Position numbers and translations under genes: made by a program. The notes beneath the pieces are model-generated. The model was given only the letters and a program-made list of their open reading frames with translations. It searched no databases and was not told where the DNA came from. 36,650 nt of DNA. Source: Catenaria anguillulae PL171. Lineage: Eukaryota > Blastocladiomycota > Blastocladiomycetes > Blastocladiales > Catenariaceae. Location: positions 1-36,650 of the forward strand of contig MCFL01000236.1 in the NCBI GenBank assembly GCA_002102555.1, in the 5' to 3' direction. Positions 11,192-22,057 of the stretch are shown here, in pieces; position 1 is the stretch's first letter; the number at the start of each line of letters is the position of its first letter.

Positions 11192-11363
11192 CTTACGATT
11201 GACCTACAGGCATATCGTATATACCGGGTTATCGGAGTAACTGCGTTACTTGATAACCACAGGAATACACGACATACATACACACAAAGAGAAACAAAAT
11301 CAAGATTCACTCACACAGCTCTGGGTAAAGCATACCCTACTCATTCACACGTCGTCCACGCCT

Positions 11364-14084
11364 TCACTCCTCGGCCGAAAGCCGCAGATGCTTGGTACTC
11401 GGCTCACCCGAAGCAGACGACGACGCTGCACCCGCCGCTGCCTCGCCCGCCAACATCTCCGCTGCCGGTCGCTTCCTCTGTGCCGCCGCGACCGCCGCTC
11501 CCGCTGCCTGCTGCTGCTGCGTCCTCTGCGCCATTTCGGCTGCAATCTGCTGAATCACGGCAAACACGCGCCCTGCCTCTGCCATCAACGCCTGGACCCG
11601 ACCCGCCTCATTTTCCAACCACGCTCTCGTCTTTGTGATTGTGACATACGATCCACTGCCCCGACCGCCCTCACTCATGGTCCACGAGAACGCATCGTTG
11701 GGTCCTGGTGTCCCATGTTTCTTGACAAATGCGCGTGCCGCGGTGATGGTTGCAAAGTCGTTGACGCGGAACGTGGATTCGGTGGGCGAGTGCAAAAATG
11801 CTTGAATGGCCGGGTTGGTCGGGAAACTTGCGTCGGGCATGGCCCATGTCGGTTGCGCAATTAGCGCTTGGCCTTGCAGCGTGCGGGCGTGCAGCCAGTT
11901 GTATCGCGCTTGAAGCAGCGGGAGGAAATGCGAGGTCGGGGTTGTGGGGATGGTGGCGAGTGAGGGGAGGAGGGGGACCACGGTCGACACGGCCGTCGAC
12001 AGATCTTGGGGCGAGTTGGCGAGCAGGTGTGCTTGGACAATCGAGTCAATGTGAGCGAGAGCGGCCTGGTCACCTGTGGCTGCGATTTCGCGGGCAATCG
12101 TCCAAACCTTGATCTGGAAGGCTGGGTCCACAAGCTGGTCGTGCGTGAGCACGGGAGGTGGCGTGAGAATGGGCACCAGGAGCGGCAGCCAAGTGGTCGG
12201 GTCTGTGACGCCGTCGGCGAGCACAGCTTGAAGCATGTCCAACCCAAACACAAACTTGTTTGGCATGCGTTCGAGCAAGGCCACCACACTGGGCAATAGC
12301 TTGATACGCCAATCGTCTTCGGGATGCTCGCGCATCGCGCGCGTCAACAACGGAATCGCTTCGACAGGCAAACTTGCGACCGAAAATGTCTCGAGGAACC
12401 TGGGAAATGCGTCCACGACGTACTTTAACACAATCACTTGCAATGCATCCGACTGGCTCACGTCCCTGAACAATGTCGGGGCTTGCTGGCGCTGCCCGTG
12501 GTTCATGGTGCGCGAATCCGCCAGGTACTTGACCAGCGCGTCGGCGTCCACGGAATCGCCAGCGTCCAGTTTGAAAGTGACCCGAAACGCCCCGCAGACA
12601 CCAATGATCTCGGCCAACCGTTTCATGCCCACGCTCTTGGGGATACCCACCACAAGGTACTTGCGATAAATCTGCTGCAACGTCGCACCCTCGTTTCCTG
12701 TATACTGCACCCGATTCTCCTTGCGCGACTTCCACAAGTCGGCCTTGCGCTTTGCCTCGGGGTTGACGAGCTCGCCCAGCGCATTGAACCGCGACGCCGG
12801 CCCGCCTCTATCTACATACTCGCCCGTGGCCCCATGATACCACATGTGGACGTTTTCGTCCGACTCTGTGCGCTCCCACTCGCTCGGCCCGAACGCGCGC
12901 CAGTCGTCGCCCGCTTCCATGTGCGCCAAGCACGCATACTCGTCCACGCGCGCGCCCGATGTGATGAGTAGGTGGAACTGCGAGTTGGCAGGGAGCGAGG
13001 CATTGGCTTGCTGGATACGGGCAATGCGCGCACGGTCGTGGCCCTTGAGCGCGTTGAATCCAAGATCGGTGATGGACTTGTGCGTGTACTGGTGGGCGAG
13101 AAACATATAAAACGCCGACTTGGACGTGGACAAGTGCGTGAGCGCCGACAGGATGTGCTGGCGGTTGGCCGAGGCCGTGAGCGCGAGGTCGGCCTCCGGA
13201 GCCGGTTGGTGGACCGGGTAGCAGATCGAGTAGACGAGGGCAAGGCGGTATCCCGTGGTCACGGGCAGTAACTCGTGCTCGGCGTCGGCATAGTGCACGG
13301 CATAGTGGCAAGCCCATTCGGCCGACTTGGCCGCGGCTCCAAAATCATGCGTGGTGGTTGTAGACCCGTCTTGTTGCCACACAACCAGCTCGCCACCAGT
13401 GTGCAAGCTGGGCATCTGCACGACCAGCGTCGCAAACATGCCGTCCTCCTTTTCCGTGTCCCGATGCCGTTTGAAGAAGCACCCCTCCTCGTATAGCAAT
13501 CCCTTGTACAACTTGACTTGAAGGGCGAGCTGAGGGCACCCGAGCCGATCGGCCATGCCCTTGACTAGCTCGTCAAATCCCTTTTGCCATTCTGGATGCG
13601 TCACCTTGATCTTGCTGGGCTCGATCTGCCATGTCTTGCGCACGCTCGTGTCCATGACCGTCTCGGTATCCCTACCAAACGGCGCCAGCCGACCCGCACT
13701 GGCAATCTTGCGCGCCACATCCGGGTCCGTCAGCGGCACCGCCACAGGCCCAACGCCGTCAATAACGAGCCCAGGCAAGACAGGTAGACTATCGGCCTTG
13801 CCTCCAAACGTAAACTCGCCAAACCCAGCGCCTTCCGGGTTTGCCAGTGCGTGCGCCAGCGTGCCGGCACCGGGGTCGTCGAGATCAGGTGCGCCAACCA
13901 CCTCGGCATCGTCTTCGTCCGGGTTGACGTCGATGGGCGCGGGCCCACCGTTGCGCGATCCGCGCAGGCCGCCGCCCGCGCCAAACCCAAAGGCCATGAG
14001 GTCGTCGTCGCTGTCGCTGTCGCTGCCGCCAAACGGGTCGTGGCCGCCATAGTTTGGGAGTTCGGAGCGGTGAACCCAAGGCAT
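11364..14084 (-). CDS. large 2-oxoglutarate/Fe(II) dioxygenase-like protein
   Basis: A single-exon frame of 906 codons from the ATG at 14084, which has A at -3; an in-frame ATG at 14189 would add 35 residues but has T at -3. The N-terminal 110 residues are acidic and Gly-rich with an Asp/Ser run. A prolyl-4-hydroxylase-like 2OG-Fe(II) domain lies at about 165-290: metal ligands H207-R-D209 and H270, with R280 ten residues later to bind 2-oxoglutarate, and the segment GGELVVW between them. The 600 C-terminal residues are mainly helical-looking, perhaps an alpha-solenoid, and end with Gln/Ala-rich low complexity. Members of this superfamily hydroxylate proteins, nucleic acids or small molecules using iron, oxygen and 2-oxoglutarate; the substrate here cannot be told. 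The stop lies about 100 bp from the DIRS insertion, which leaves the gene intact. Confidence 0.85.
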   Translation of the reverse strand: MPWVHRSELPNYGGHDPFGGSDSDSDDDLMAFGFGAGGGLRGSRNGGPAPIDVNPDEDDAEVVGAPDLDDPGAGTLAHALANPEGAGFGEFTFGGKADSLPVLPGLVIDGVGPVAVPLTDPDVARKIASAGRLAPFGRDTETVMDTSVRKTWQIEPSKIKVTHPEWQKGFDELVKGMADRLGCPQLALQVKLYKGLLYEEGCFFKRHRDTEKEDGMFATLVVQMPSLHTGGELVVWQQDGSTTTTHDFGAAAKSAEWACHYAVHYADAEHELLPVTTGYRLALVYSICYPVHQPAPEADLALTASANRQHILSALTHLSTSKSAFYMFLAHQYTHKSITDLGFNALKGHDRARIARIQQANASLPANSQFHLLITSGARVDEYACLAHMEAGDDWRAFGPSEWERTESDENVHMWYHGATGEYVDRGGPASRFNALGELVNPEAKRKADLWKSRKENRVQYTGNEGATLQQIYRKYLVVGIPKSVGMKRLAEIIGVCGAFRVTFKLDAGDSVDADALVKYLADSRTMNHGQRQQAPTLFRDVSQSDALQVIVLKYVVDAFPRFLETFSVASLPVEAIPLLTRAMREHPEDDWRIKLLPSVVALLERMPNKFVFGLDMLQAVLADGVTDPTTWLPLLVPILTPPPVLTHDQLVDPAFQIKVWTIAREIAATGDQAALAHIDSIVQAHLLANSPQDLSTAVSTVVPLLPSLATIPTTPTSHFLPLLQARYNWLHARTLQGQALIAQPTWAMPDASFPTNPAIQAFLHSPTESTFRVNDFATITAARAFVKKHGTPGPNDAFSWTMSEGGRGSGSYVTITKTRAWLENEAGRVQALMAEAGRVFAVIQQIAAEMAQRTQQQQAAGAAVAAAQRKRPAAEMLAGEAAAGAASSSASGEPSTKHLRLSAEE

Positions 14085-14608
14085 GCTGGTTATGGTGGTG
14101 TTGGTTGGATGTTGATTCGAATGGTACGGTGGGGTCTGAATTGGGCGCCGGAACGAAATTTCTTTGACGGCGGCGTCTGCCTTTTTCATTCATAAATATT
14201 TGGGAGAATGCGAGACAGTCGCAGTCGGGAGAAATGGCAAGGGCAAAAGCAACGACCAGCGAAGGACACGTTGCAACTTTCAGCTCCGCGTTTGAAAGAA
14301 ATAATGTAAATAATGTGAAACAAGACGCAAGATGGCGGCGAGACACTGCTTTTGTTTTGTTTTGGTTTTACCCTGCGAACGAAGAAAATATGTACCCAAC
14401 TTGCGTTTGGAAAATAAAGGAGAGAGGACAACAACTAGACCGATAGCGGAGGACACGACTGCAGGAAAAGAAGAAACAACAGACATGAGCAAGAAAACCG
14501 GAGAAAACACGAAAAAGAATGAAGACAAGAAGCGGGGATGCAAAAGGAGCGGGGAGAGACAGAAAAGAGACAGTATCAGCTAATCAAAATGCTACGCAAC
14601 AGACTCGC
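14085..14608. other. intergenic region between HMG-CoA reductase and the dioxygenase gene
   Basis: Both flanking genes are on the minus strand, so this stretch should hold the reductase 3' untranslated region and the dioxygenase promoter. It is A-rich on the plus strand between 14280 and 14580. No gene was found. Confidence 0.5.
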
Positions 14609-17600
14609 TCACGACTTGATGCACGACCCAACCACGGGGGACTTGCCCTGCTCGACCAAATCCGCCGACGATGCCGCGGGTGTCAACCCTTGCACGGGCG
14701 ACTCTGCCGCGGGCGCCACTGCTTGCTCACCTGGTGATGGCACGGCGGGTGTCTGCGGTTTGCGATTGTGCTGCATGTGGCTCTTGACCAAATGGCCAGC
14801 AGCCAACGCCGCAAGCAAACTCAGCTCACCTGCCATGACACTGGCGGCAATGATCCTGGCCAACCGTTGCGCGTTGGCACCGGGTGTCGTCGGATGTGCG
14901 CCCCGCACGCCCAGCAAGTCCAACATGGCGGCCTGTGGTGCCAAACTCGTTCCGCCACCCACAGTGCCAACCTCAATGCACGGCATGGAGCACGAAATGA
15001 ACAAATCGTCGAGACCGGTTTCAGCATTGGCCACGGGTTCCATGAGCGTGATGCATTGCGACGACTCGACATTTTGCGCGGGATCTTGGCCAGTTGCCAG
15101 GTACACGGCCGTGAGAATGTTGGCGGCGTGTGCATTGAACCCGCCAATGCTTCCTGCCATGGCCGATCCCACCAAGTTCTTCTTGATGTTCACGGCCACG
15201 AGGGCCTCGACACTGGTCTTGAGCACCGACTTGACGACGGCGGCGGGAATCACGGCGCTGGCAACCACCGACTTGCCACGGCCCTCGATCCAGTTAATGG
15301 CGGCCGGCTTCTTGTCGGTGCAGTAATTGCCCGACAAGGCAATCACCTCTGCATCCTCAAACCTGTCCCTGAGCAATGCCAGCGCCGCCTCACACCCTTT
15401 TGAAATCATGTTCATCCCCATGGCATCGCCCGTGGTCGTAGCAAACCGCACATACAAGAGCTTGCCCGCCAACGCACACTGGACACGCTGCAGCCTGGCA
15501 AACCGCGACGTGGAATCAAACGCGCTCTTGACCTCGGCAAACCCGGCAAGCGACTCGATCCATTCGCGACACAGCGCCGCACGTGCAACCGAGGGGAACT
15601 CGAGGCACGGCCCGCGCGTCATGCCGTCCTTGACCAGCACCGTGTTTGCCCCGCCGCCCAACGTGATGGCCTTGCACCCACGACTCGTGCTGGCAACCAG
15701 GCATCCCTCGGTCGTGGCCATGGGCACATAGTACGTCTGGCCATCGATCTTGAATGGACCCGCAACGCCCACGGGCAACGGCAGGTATCCGATCACGTTC
15801 TCGCAGCACGCACCTTGCACTTGGTCGTACCGGTAGTTTGCCACGGGCAGTGCAGAGGCGGACAGGGACGAGGGAGTGGGCGACCCGTGCTTGGCGAGTA
15901 GCAGGTCGGTCGCGAGGCGCCGGACGTGCACGGCACGTTCAAAGTCGAGGTGCAGTTTGGTTTCGAGCGCGTGGAAGGCAAGCTGGCCCGCGGCAACGAG
16001 CTCTGCGAGGTGTGCGTCCGAGTGCGAAGCGAGCGGAATCGCGGGGTCCATCGGGGCGGGGGCAGAGACGGTCGGGGCAGTGGGCACAGGAGCAACTGCT
16101 ACGGCAGGTGCGGCGGCAGGTGCGGGCGGCGACGAGACAACTTGTTGCTGCGGCTGTGGGCGTGCAGGGGTCGCGGGTTTGCCTTGCTTGACGGGCGATT
16201 TGGCAGATCCAAGCGCCGACGACACGGCACGCGGCGCCGTGGGCGGATGTGCTTGCGAGCGACCCATGAACAGCGCCGCTGCATTCAGAACGACCGAAAC
16301 CACCAACAGCGCCGTGACCTGCCAATGATCCCACACGGACGCGGTGCCGACGGGCACAACCTCGACAATGCGCCCGGACTCCACAGTGGCCTCGCTGGCG
16401 GCTGACCCAAGCAACATAACCTTGACGGGCGGCAAAACAGTCACGGCCACCCGTGGAGCCACGTGTTGGACCCACGTCAGCGGCACGCGCACGTGCTCGC
16501 GGGCAACGTCCACGGCCTGGGCGCGCGGAAGCAGCTCAAACACTTTGCCGCTGGCGGCGGCCGCTGGCCACAAGTGCGCCCAGAACTGAGCTGCAAGCAC
16601 ACCAAAGAGCAGCAGCAGCTTGAGAGACGCAACCAGCGAGTTGCCGTGCGCCGACAACGCCAAGGCCGATTTGGCCGACTTGAACGAGGTGCGTGGCGGC
16701 GGAATCGCCGAGGCAGCGGGAGCAGAGAGCTTGGCGGGCGACGTGGACGGAGTGCGCGGGCCAGTCGTCTGGGCAGTCATGCTGGACGAGGCAGAGGCGC
16801 TGGTGCCGAGTGCCAATGTACGATCGGCATTGTGTTCCATGTGCAAGGCCACAACGGCGACAAACACGGTAAACATGCCCAGCCCATCAAACGCCAAAAT
16901 GAGCATGCCGAGCATGCAAAACTCGGACAAGCCGCGAACGCCCGAGGCAGCGCCAAGGGCCAGCACGGCAATCTCGGCCAGCAGGTCGCGGAGCATAGTG
17001 GGACCCACCTCGGAAACGCCCATGGCGACTTTGGCATGGATCGGGTTAGCGTGGACAGAACCGGTCGGGGGTTGCGCCAGGAGAATGGCTTTGGCGAGCA
17101 GGTACGGCCGCTCAAAGCCGACGGTGATGACGAGGAAAGGCAGGGCTTCGGCCATCATGATGAGAGTGAGCGGGACGCGGAGCAGCTGGGTTATGACGAG
17201 CGAAGCGAGCAGGGCAGAGGTGCCATAGGCCATGACCGAGGCAGCTGATTATGCGACAGTACCAAGCAGGTCAGCACCCAGACGATGCAAGCAACGAAAT
17301 GAGAGGAAGCCCGTACCGAGAATAAACTTGCTGCCAACCTTGCGCATGTTGTAAAACAAGTACCCGAATGTGGCGTGCATCATGGCGTACGCGGCAAACA
17401 CAACAACAACGTCGGCAGGCTCGGCGAGAACCACAAGGTGAAGGACCACGGACATGAAGCGTGCAAGCTGCATGATCCACCATTTCAGGCCCGAAGCGGC
17501 AGCAGCTGCAGGCGTCGGTGCCACGGTTGAAGTGGATACTCCGGCGGCTGTCGGCGACGAGGTCGGCATGGCACGCATGACACGTTCAGCAACGACTTCA

Positions 17601-18448
17601 CCGCCGTCGAGCGACAAGCGATTGACGGCATCGGCAAACGCATGGGCAAGGGCCAGATCGTGCGCCGACGTTGCCTTGAGGACCAAGGTCAAGTAAGCAC
17701 CGCCGGCAGATTGGGCACCGGTCGGGTCGGCGAGCATGGAGGCGTAGTCGAGGGGGGATGCCGATGAAGACGACACCAAGGTGCGTGCAGGTGCAGGGTC
17801 GGCGGCCAATAAGGCAGCGTCATTGTTCCAGGCCGCGAGCGGCGAGAGAATCCAACAGCCCGATTGCGGGTCGGTAAAGGCGAGCAAGTTTGAATCGGAA
17901 TCGGAACCAGCGGCCGCCGGTTTGTAGCACAAGTCTGGATATCCGACCCGGCGGCCAGAGGCCACGTCATGGACCACGAGCCCACCCGAGGCGAGGTGGT
18001 TCTGGACACGCAGCATGGCGTGCAGGGCGTTGGGCGTGGTGGCGGTGAAGGCGCCGGCAGGCTGGACGTGGACCTGGAGCATGAGCGCCTGATCGTGGTC
18101 TTGCGCCATGGCTGCTGCTGCGGCCGACGAGGTATCTTCGCTGCTGGCCACGGGCGAGACGATGGTGGCCGACAAGCGCGGAAACTTGATTGGGTCGTCG
18201 GCGCCAAGCGGGACGGCGGGCCCCACACGGGTTAGCAGCGCAAGGCAGGCAAGGGCAAGGATGAAGGAGCCCGTGAGCGACTCGATCGGCCTGCGGGCAA
18301 ATGCAACCGACAGGCCCGACAAGACGGAAGCGGCCTTGGTCGATACGTTGTTTGGCGGCGTTGATCCGGAGCCTGCGCCTGATCCGGCTCGGGCGGCGTG
18401 TGTGGGCGCGGGCGGATGCCCTGGCGCGGGTGACGAGGGCGGCGACAT
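14609..18448 (-). CDS. HMGR: 3-hydroxy-3-methylglutaryl-CoA reductase with sterol-sensing domain (2 exons)
   Basis: Reduces HMG-CoA to mevalonate with NADPH, the committed step of sterol and isoprenoid synthesis, in the ER membrane. The model joins 18448-17317 and 17244-14609 (complement) across a 72-nt intron (donor GTACGG, acceptor ATCAG, phase 1), giving about 1255 residues. One membrane span lies near residues 59-75, followed by a lumenal region, then a sterol-sensing domain at about 325-515 that the intron splits ([18 protein letters not shown] follows it). A Pro/Ala-rich linker precedes the catalytic domain (about 790-1210). Family motifs are all present: [16 protein letters not shown], the TTEG glutamate near 889, [11 protein letters not shown] for NADPH, the [11 protein letters not shown] lysine near 1021, the GQD aspartate near 1097 and the LVKSHM histidine near 1199. 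The ATG at 18448 has G at -3. Nothing suggests damage; sterol-regulated turnover is the family's usual control. Confidence 0.96.
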
Positions 18449-18968
18449 TGCTCGAGTAGGTGCGTGCGTGTGTGTCGGTGCCGAGTATAAAGTCACTGCG
18501 GACGGGCGCTACAGCCTGTATGGAGGAGAGCAGGGCACAGGGGCGTTCGTTGTGTTGTGTCGGTTGATGGAAAGACGGACGACGACGTCGTTGGGAATCA
18601 GCAACAGGAACAGCCTGAGGTCGCAATGGACAGATGATACGCTGCCTACTACCAACCGTCGCGGTACCGGGAAATACAGGGACCAGCGTAAGGGGAAGGG
18701 CCAGAGTACGGGTGTGTCGAGTCCGCGATCCCCCGGCATGCCAAGACGGAGGCGTCAAGGGGGCTGTTGGCCTGGCCGAAAATTCACAAATTTTAATTTT
18801 GGCGGATATCACACCACTCGGTCGACGCGTTCGCACTTGAATTGCGCTCAAATGACGCCTTCCCAGCTTTCTCGGCTTCCTTGTTGCCCCAAACGCTTGA
18901 TATCTGACCAGCTGTATGCCCTGATAACACACACAAAGTCGGTGTATGCGCCCAGACCTCTAAATGAT
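18449..18968. other. intergenic region upstream of HMG-CoA reductase
   Basis: It should contain the reductase promoter and the 3' end of the next minus-strand gene. An A/T-rich patch near 18780-18805 stands out in otherwise GC-rich DNA. I could not identify a specific regulatory site. Confidence 0.45.
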
Positions 18969-20667
18969 CTAACCTGGCAGGCCCAGCCGGACATACCTCG
19001 GAGCCTCCTCATCCCTTGCCGACTTGGAATGCTCCAGCAACGCCCTCGTCACATTGTAATCAACATCCCACACCTTCCACGGCTGTGTGGTCGCCGCCTC
19101 GCTCGCATCAAACCTCGACAGCTTCCTCGCCGCTGGAGACACCATCCGCAACACAATCTCGTGCTCATCCAACACTTCTCGGTACACGAGCCGATCCGAC
19201 ACCATGTCTTGCGCCACCGACTCGTATGACATCCGCGGCACTGCCAGCGGCGACGATGGTGAAGCCCGTGCTGGCTTTTTCATCTTCGTGTTTTTGCCAG
19301 TATTGCTAATAGCCGAGCCACCCTTCTTCCCACTCCCGCCGGCCCGCCCCGCTCTTGTCGCTGTTGCTGCAAGCGTTGCCGGCGCACGAGACACGCTGAC
19401 CGTTCCAGACACGGTCACGGCAACATCCACCAGATACTGATTGGCAACGTAGTAGACATTTTCGTTGTAGTAGTCGAGCACGGTATCGCCTCGGCGATGA
19501 AAGTGCAGCTCGGGCCCAACCTGGCGCATAAAGAAGCGCGGGTGCAGGGCGTTGATGGACGACAGAACGGCATTTTCGCCAGTCTACACAAACGAAAACA
19601 GAGCTCGCAGATGAGGTCAGAGTTATAATTGCGACATTGTGTGTCCATTTGGGCCCAACGTACAATGGTGAAAAACGACCATTCGGGATAAAACGAGACC
19701 TCGTGCACCTTGGACACCTCCACCTTGAACTCGTACTTTGCCACATTGCGCATGTACGCCATGGCGGTCGAAATGTGCCCATGGTACGTTGGCGAAAAGA
19801 GGGCGCGGTTGGCGGCCGAGTCCCATTGGTTTGGACGGAGTGGGTCAAATGAGAGCGCTTCGAGTGCGGGCTTTGCAATCTTGGTACTCACTTCATGGCC
19901 AGCGTCATTGGATGTTAGCGACCGACACCTGCGCATGACAAGACGATGCTCGGTTGGAAAGATACTGGAATTCAATCGCCCGTACCGTACTCTTCGAAAT
20001 CCGTGTATAGATCATCAAACCCGAACGTCTCGGCCGCCATCTCCCTCGTTTCTTTAAACCACTCGTCGCTAATGTACTTGCGACTCTGCTCACGCGCGCG
20101 TGCGTGCTCCTTGGCAAACTGTTCCTGATCGTTTCCAAACAGCCGATCCAAGAGCGACCCCGGCCGCGGCCGAGGGACCTGCCCCTCCTCGTCGATTGCC
20201 GATGCCAAGGCATGATACACTTCGGGAATCGGTCCGTTGCCGTACTCAATCTCCGTGTCGGTCAGCCGTGGAGCGTCGTGGCCAAACAGCCATAGATGTT
20301 TCGGAAACTGGCCATCGGCGCGGAGCTTGTCGATGATAGCCGGGTTGGCCAGCTGGGCGTCCCGCTGTGCACGCTCCTCGGGCGTCAAGGTGAGATTGAG
20401 CTTTGTGGGTTTGTGGACGGTGCCGTCAAACGACGGAGGAATCACAATGGACATGGGGTTGATAGAGGCCGGTCGTCTTTTCTTGGTATTGGCCGTGGCG
20501 AGCAATGGGCGACAAGTGTGAAGTGGGCGAAGTGTATGCGGTCCGATCACTGTTGCGAGAAGCCGGTGTGGGTGATGGAGCCAGCTTGCAGGTGTCACGG
20601 TTGCAACAACGGCGAGTGGACAGCTTAGCAGCGGCCAGGCAAGCCTTGACAAGTGATATGCATCCAT
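18969..20667 (-). CDS. unknown protein, possibly mitochondrial (3 exons)
   Basis: I do not recognise the family. The model (complement) joins 20667-19986, 19890-19664 and 19583-18969, giving about 507 residues. The introns are 95 nt (donor GTACGG, CTAAC branch site, acceptor ATGAAG, phase 1) and 80 nt (donor GTACGT, acceptor TGTGTAG, phase 0); the frame fits exactly across both. The ATG at 20667 has G at -3 and +4. The first about 75 residues are rich in Leu, His, Arg and Ala with almost no acids, which resembles a mitochondrial presequence; initiation at 20454 would remove it. The central part, from LYTDFEEY through HGHISTAMAYMRN to DTVLDYYNENVYYVANQY, alternates helices and strands and vaguely recalls an NTF2/SnoaL-like fold, at low confidence. 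A Lys/Gly/Ser-rich linker lies about 385-425, before a final conserved-looking segment. Confidence 0.7.
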
Positions 20668-20944
20668 GACGATTGATTTCAGAGAGTGCTTCATGCATCA
20701 GCTGCAGTAGTGTGACATGTTTGCTTCATCGCAGTTGTGTCAATGGCCATTTGCCATTTCGATCATCAAGTCGGCAGCCTGGTTGACGTTGAGGGAGTCA
20801 GATTCATTGCGACATTCGGCGGAAAATCAATATCGATCATGTGGACTTGGTGACGGGAATCACATGGTTGCCCCGAAAATGCAGAATCTATCATTGTGTA
20901 AAGGTACAATTGAAGGGGTATACGAGCTCATCACCCAAAATGAA

Positions 20945-22057
20945 TCAAGCGGCCCCCTTCCTCTCCTGCTTCGCCAACATCGCCTGCCGACCCTCGAGAT
21001 AATCGACGTACCTGAGGAACAAGACGCTCCACACAAACTGGAAAACGGAATCGATCGCAAACGGGGCGGAGAAGGCCACGGCAGTCGGCGTTGCAATCGT
21101 GAGGCCAAAGTACAGAGCCGTGAACATCTGGTTTGTCCGAGGAGACGTGAGACATGTCGACGACTCGCACATTATTGCATGCAAAGTCAGACGCACCTTG
21201 AATCCCTTTGCACTCTTGAGCCAATCGCACGCCAGTCCCACAATGGACAGATAACTTCCCCACACGGCCAGCATTCCCATCACACCGATCATGAACTTGA
21301 TTTGCTCATACTCGGCCGCCGATGTTTCCGGTCCCGCATTGATACCAGCTCGACCAGTGAAATAGAGGAGTGCATTGGTGGCGCAGAAGGCGAATTGCAA
21401 GAGCAGGACGGCTCTCACGGCTGCCCCGACTGTCAACATCGGAAAGGATGTGTAAAAAGGTTGGAAAACAGCGACAAGGAAAAATGTGAAGCGCAATGAA
21501 TGGCGCACCATCAATTAATCCAAACAAGGTCTTCCGCGGGTCCGCTGTGTCTTATCCACCATAAACTGCAATCTATTGGCTGGTGTGGGAACAGCCGGTT
21601 GGGGAACGGTTGAGGTTCGAAGAGCTTCCGCTTGCTGCGCAACAACCAAGGCAACAGGATCTTGCGAAGAAGATGCACTTGCTGAGCTGTTTGCAAGTAT
21701 GGCCGGCTGATGTTGCATAATGACTGCAGCGACTGGTGATGCCGTCGTCACTGCTGAGCGCACTTGCACGGCATGCTGGTCGCCCACAGGACGGACAAAC
21801 CCGGCAGCGGCGAGAGATGGTTGACTTTGAGGTGTCACGCTGGGCAACGAGCTGGATCCAACTGCCGAGTGGCCAAGCGCGGCTGGCTGCTTGGCAGCCT
21901 GCTCCCCAGCGGCATCATCCTCCCTGGGAGGAGAAACCAGGCGCACGCAGAATGTAATCAAAATGAACCATGCGAGGATTGGGACGAGCACGGTGGTTGC
22001 GATGGTTACAATAAACCCAGTACTGGTCCATGGCGACGAACTGGATGTGGCGGACAT
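20945..22057 (-). CDS. membrane protein of unknown function (3 exons, or two adjacent genes)
   Basis: My preferred model (complement) joins 22057-21526, 21429-21197 and 21127-20945, giving about 315 residues. The second intron (69 nt, donor GTGCGT, acceptor ACCAG, phase 0) is well supported. The first (96 nt, donor GTTTGG, acceptor GACAG, phase 1) is inferred because the sequence just upstream of 21430 is strongly pyrimidine-rich with a CCAAC branch-like site. The product has one membrane span near residues 12-38, a Ser/Ala/Gln/Pro-rich linker to about 177, and about four spans in the C-terminal 135 residues, such as the one around IGVMGMLAVWGSYLSIVGLA. Without the first intron there would be two genes: a 180-residue single-span protein ending at 21515 and a 165-residue protein starting at 21511, only three bases apart. 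No family was recognised. The ATG at 22057 has G at -3. Confidence 0.55.

Larger units (their letters stand above)
5692..11262 (+). mobile_element. DIRS-family tyrosine-recombinase retroelement (recent fossil copy)
   Basis: About 5.6 kb. Parts in order: left inverted repeat, Gly/Arg/Pro-rich gag-like region, reverse transcriptase with a YLDD motif, RNase H, tyrosine recombinase with an H-x-x-R box and downstream Tyr, an internal complementary region, and the right inverted repeat. There are no direct LTRs and no integrase core, which separates it from Ty1/Ty3-type elements. The terminal arms share about 172 bp with only about two differences visible by eye, so the insertion looks young. The coding part is split among frames and looks broken by about two or three breaks, although DIRS elements normally use overlapping frames. 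No target duplication is expected for this family and none was seen. The right end lies about 100 bp from the stop of the dioxygenase gene, downstream of it. Confidence 0.93.

Noticed and set aside
5692-11262. LTR retrotransposon
   Set aside because: There are no direct terminal repeats; the ends are inverted, and a tyrosine recombinase takes the place of a DDE integrase.
14085-14189. 35-residue N-terminal extension of the dioxygenase from an ATG at 14189
   Set aside because: The context has T at -3, while the ATG at 14084 has A at -3; it remains a possible alternative.
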